Positions 62,945-64,000 of a DNA stretch of 64,000 bases are shown piece by piece (positions within the stretch are counted from its first letter, which is position 1; every line of letters begins with the position of its first letter). The DNA comes from Selaginella moellendorffii. Taxonomy: Eukaryota > Streptophyta > Lycopodiopsida > Selaginellales > Selaginellaceae. The stretch spans positions 88,391 through 152,390 of the forward strand of contig NW_003314305.1 in the NCBI RefSeq assembly GCF_000143415.4, written 5' to 3'. The position numbers were made by a program, and so were the translations under genes. The notes beneath the pieces are model-generated. The model was not told the DNA's origin. It did no database searches and saw only the letters and a list, made by a program, of their open reading frames with translations.

Positions 62945-64000
62945 TCAATGGTTGATGTTACACTGCTGCAGGTATGGGTGATCGTAGCTCACGTACCTCG
63001 TCCAGTACGACTTGTATCTCGAAAGCCCAATGTCCAGCCATGGCTTGAGATTGCCGTTGTAATGCACCACCGCGGCTGCATCCATGTCCGCTTTGTCGAT
63101 GCTTGGATTGTAGCCCAGTCCCAGGACGTGCCACGACTTGTCCAATGGATGCGTCAAGTTGTAGAAGGTGATGAGGCCAGGGGGTAGCGTTCCGAGCTTC
63201 CACAGCAGCCTGTCCTCGTTCTGGAAAGCAAAAGCAAAACCTCTTGTCAAGCACGAGGCAAAAGATAGATATCGATCCTAAAGCCATTACCATGTTCTGC
63301 CACTTGTGGTAGATCCCCGTTATGTCGCGCCGCTTCCACTCTTTGAGATCGAAGACGTTCATCCCGTACGCCCAGCCACACGCGTCCGGGTTGAAGTTCC
63401 TGGCGATGTGCGGGTTGGAGAAGTTCAAGTACTTGTCGAAGCGATGGAAGCTGGCGCCGCAGGTCTCGACAGCACCGTTCACTTTGCCTTGCAGGTCGAT
63501 GCTCCACAGGCCGGTGAGGTCCTTCTGGACAACGATGTCATCGTCCAGGAAGAGTATCTTGTCCAGCTTGGGATAGATTTGCGGCAAGTAGAAGCGCAGG
63601 TGGTTGAGCATGGAGAGGTACTTTGGATTCCTGTACTTGAGATTGGATGACCCCGAGGAAACGGACGTTGGATGATCGGGCTTGAAGTAGTAGTCCTTCA
63701 TGGCAGCGGATTCTAGCTGTCGAAGAACCGGGCAGTAGGATGAGTTGAGCCACTTGAAGTCGTCAATGTTTTGGACTTCAATGGTGGCCTTCCCAGGCGG
63801 ATTGGCGAGAAACCACATGCGCATGGCGCCGTAGTTAAGCCTGTCCGTGACAACGTGAATGACATGCTTATGCGGTTCCTGAAAAGCAGAAAATCGTTAA
63901 GTCGCTATATAGTACTGGAGTCATCGAACCTGTGCATGCCGTACTGTGGAGCTAACTACCACCGATGCCGCAAGAATGTTGTCGGAGAAAAGTGCGTAGT
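62945..64000 (-). CDS. GAUT-type GT8 glycosyltransferase (5' end outside window)
   Basis: Three exons are visible on the minus strand: 64000 (cut)-63930, 63878-63291 and 63220-62945. The edge exon codes YALFSDNILAASVVVSSTV, then EPHKHVIHVVTDRLNYGAMRMWF. The catalytic block is KILFLDDDIVVQKDLTGLW (the GT8 DxD). Later come NPDACGWAYGMNVFDL, the substrate-binding HVLGLGYNPSID and VVHYNGNLKPWLDIGL. This is the GAUT family of alpha-1,4-galacturonosyltransferases, which make pectin homogalacturonan in the Golgi. All catalytic motifs are present; the missing N-terminus should hold the membrane anchor and stem. Confidence 0.93.

Noticed and set aside
1-64000. Prokaryotic features (operons, ribosome binding sites, CRISPR, prophage)
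   Set aside because: Spliceosomal introns, organelle-targeted PPR genes and eukaryotic families throughout; no repeat-spacer array was seen.

Overview
The window is nuclear DNA of a plant with very short introns (mostly 45-70 nt), densely packed genes and many intronless PPR genes. A flagellar radial-spoke gene (motile sperm), an RSL-type bHLH, PLATZ, expansin, kiwellin and AUX1/LAX genes together point to an early-diverging vascular plant. I infer a lycophyte close to Selaginella moellendorffii; nothing was searched. All gene models are read by eye from splice sites and family homology.

Layout. 0-8 kb: a HOTHEAD-like GMC oxidoreductase, a TPR-SET protein, an intronless PLS-type PPR gene and an RSL-class bHLH. 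8.2-19.3 kb: a tandem segmental duplication. The left copy holds an aldo-keto reductase, an AAAP amino-acid transporter and an AUX1/LAX-like carrier, all apparently intact. In the right copy only the AAAP gene is intact: the reductase is 5'-truncated and frameshifted, the carrier carries at least four lesions, and a 112-bp solo LTR with a 5-bp target duplication has inserted. The junction has about 14 bp of microhomology. 19.3-30 kb: a small unknown gene, an alpha-expansin, a Lys-rich organelle-type protein, RSPH9, a RING-H2 protein, a small zinc-finger protein, a P-class PPR protein, a decayed nodulin-like MFS gene and NAD(P)H-hydrate dehydratase. 30-35 kb: a conserved unknown gene and an alpha/beta hydrolase start head to head 43 bp apart. 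They are flanked by a rearranged pseudo-copy with a clean internal inversion, a P-loop NTPase fragment and a collapsed hydrolase copy. 37-46 kb: PLATZ, kiwellin, a second PLS-type PPR protein, a small unknown gene, tRNA-Thr(UGU), and an intronless E2-like protein with a very long C-terminal extension followed by its own degenerate copy.

46-64 kb: two paralogues of an unrecognised Cys-containing family; a Crinkler-like modular P-loop NTPase gene with one apparent frameshift; PRP17/CDC40; a collapsed partial copy of RRP12 that carries RRP12's promoter-like telo-box; the 18-exon RRP12 gene; and the 3' part of a GAUT-type GT8 glycosyltransferase running off the right edge.

The genes do not form a pathway. 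The dominant theme is local DNA-level duplication, with introns retained, followed by uneven decay (AKR/AAAP/LAX, hydrolase, E2-like and RRP12 copies). The most unusual coding content is the Crinkler-like gene, the E2-like fusion and the unrecognised paralogous family.
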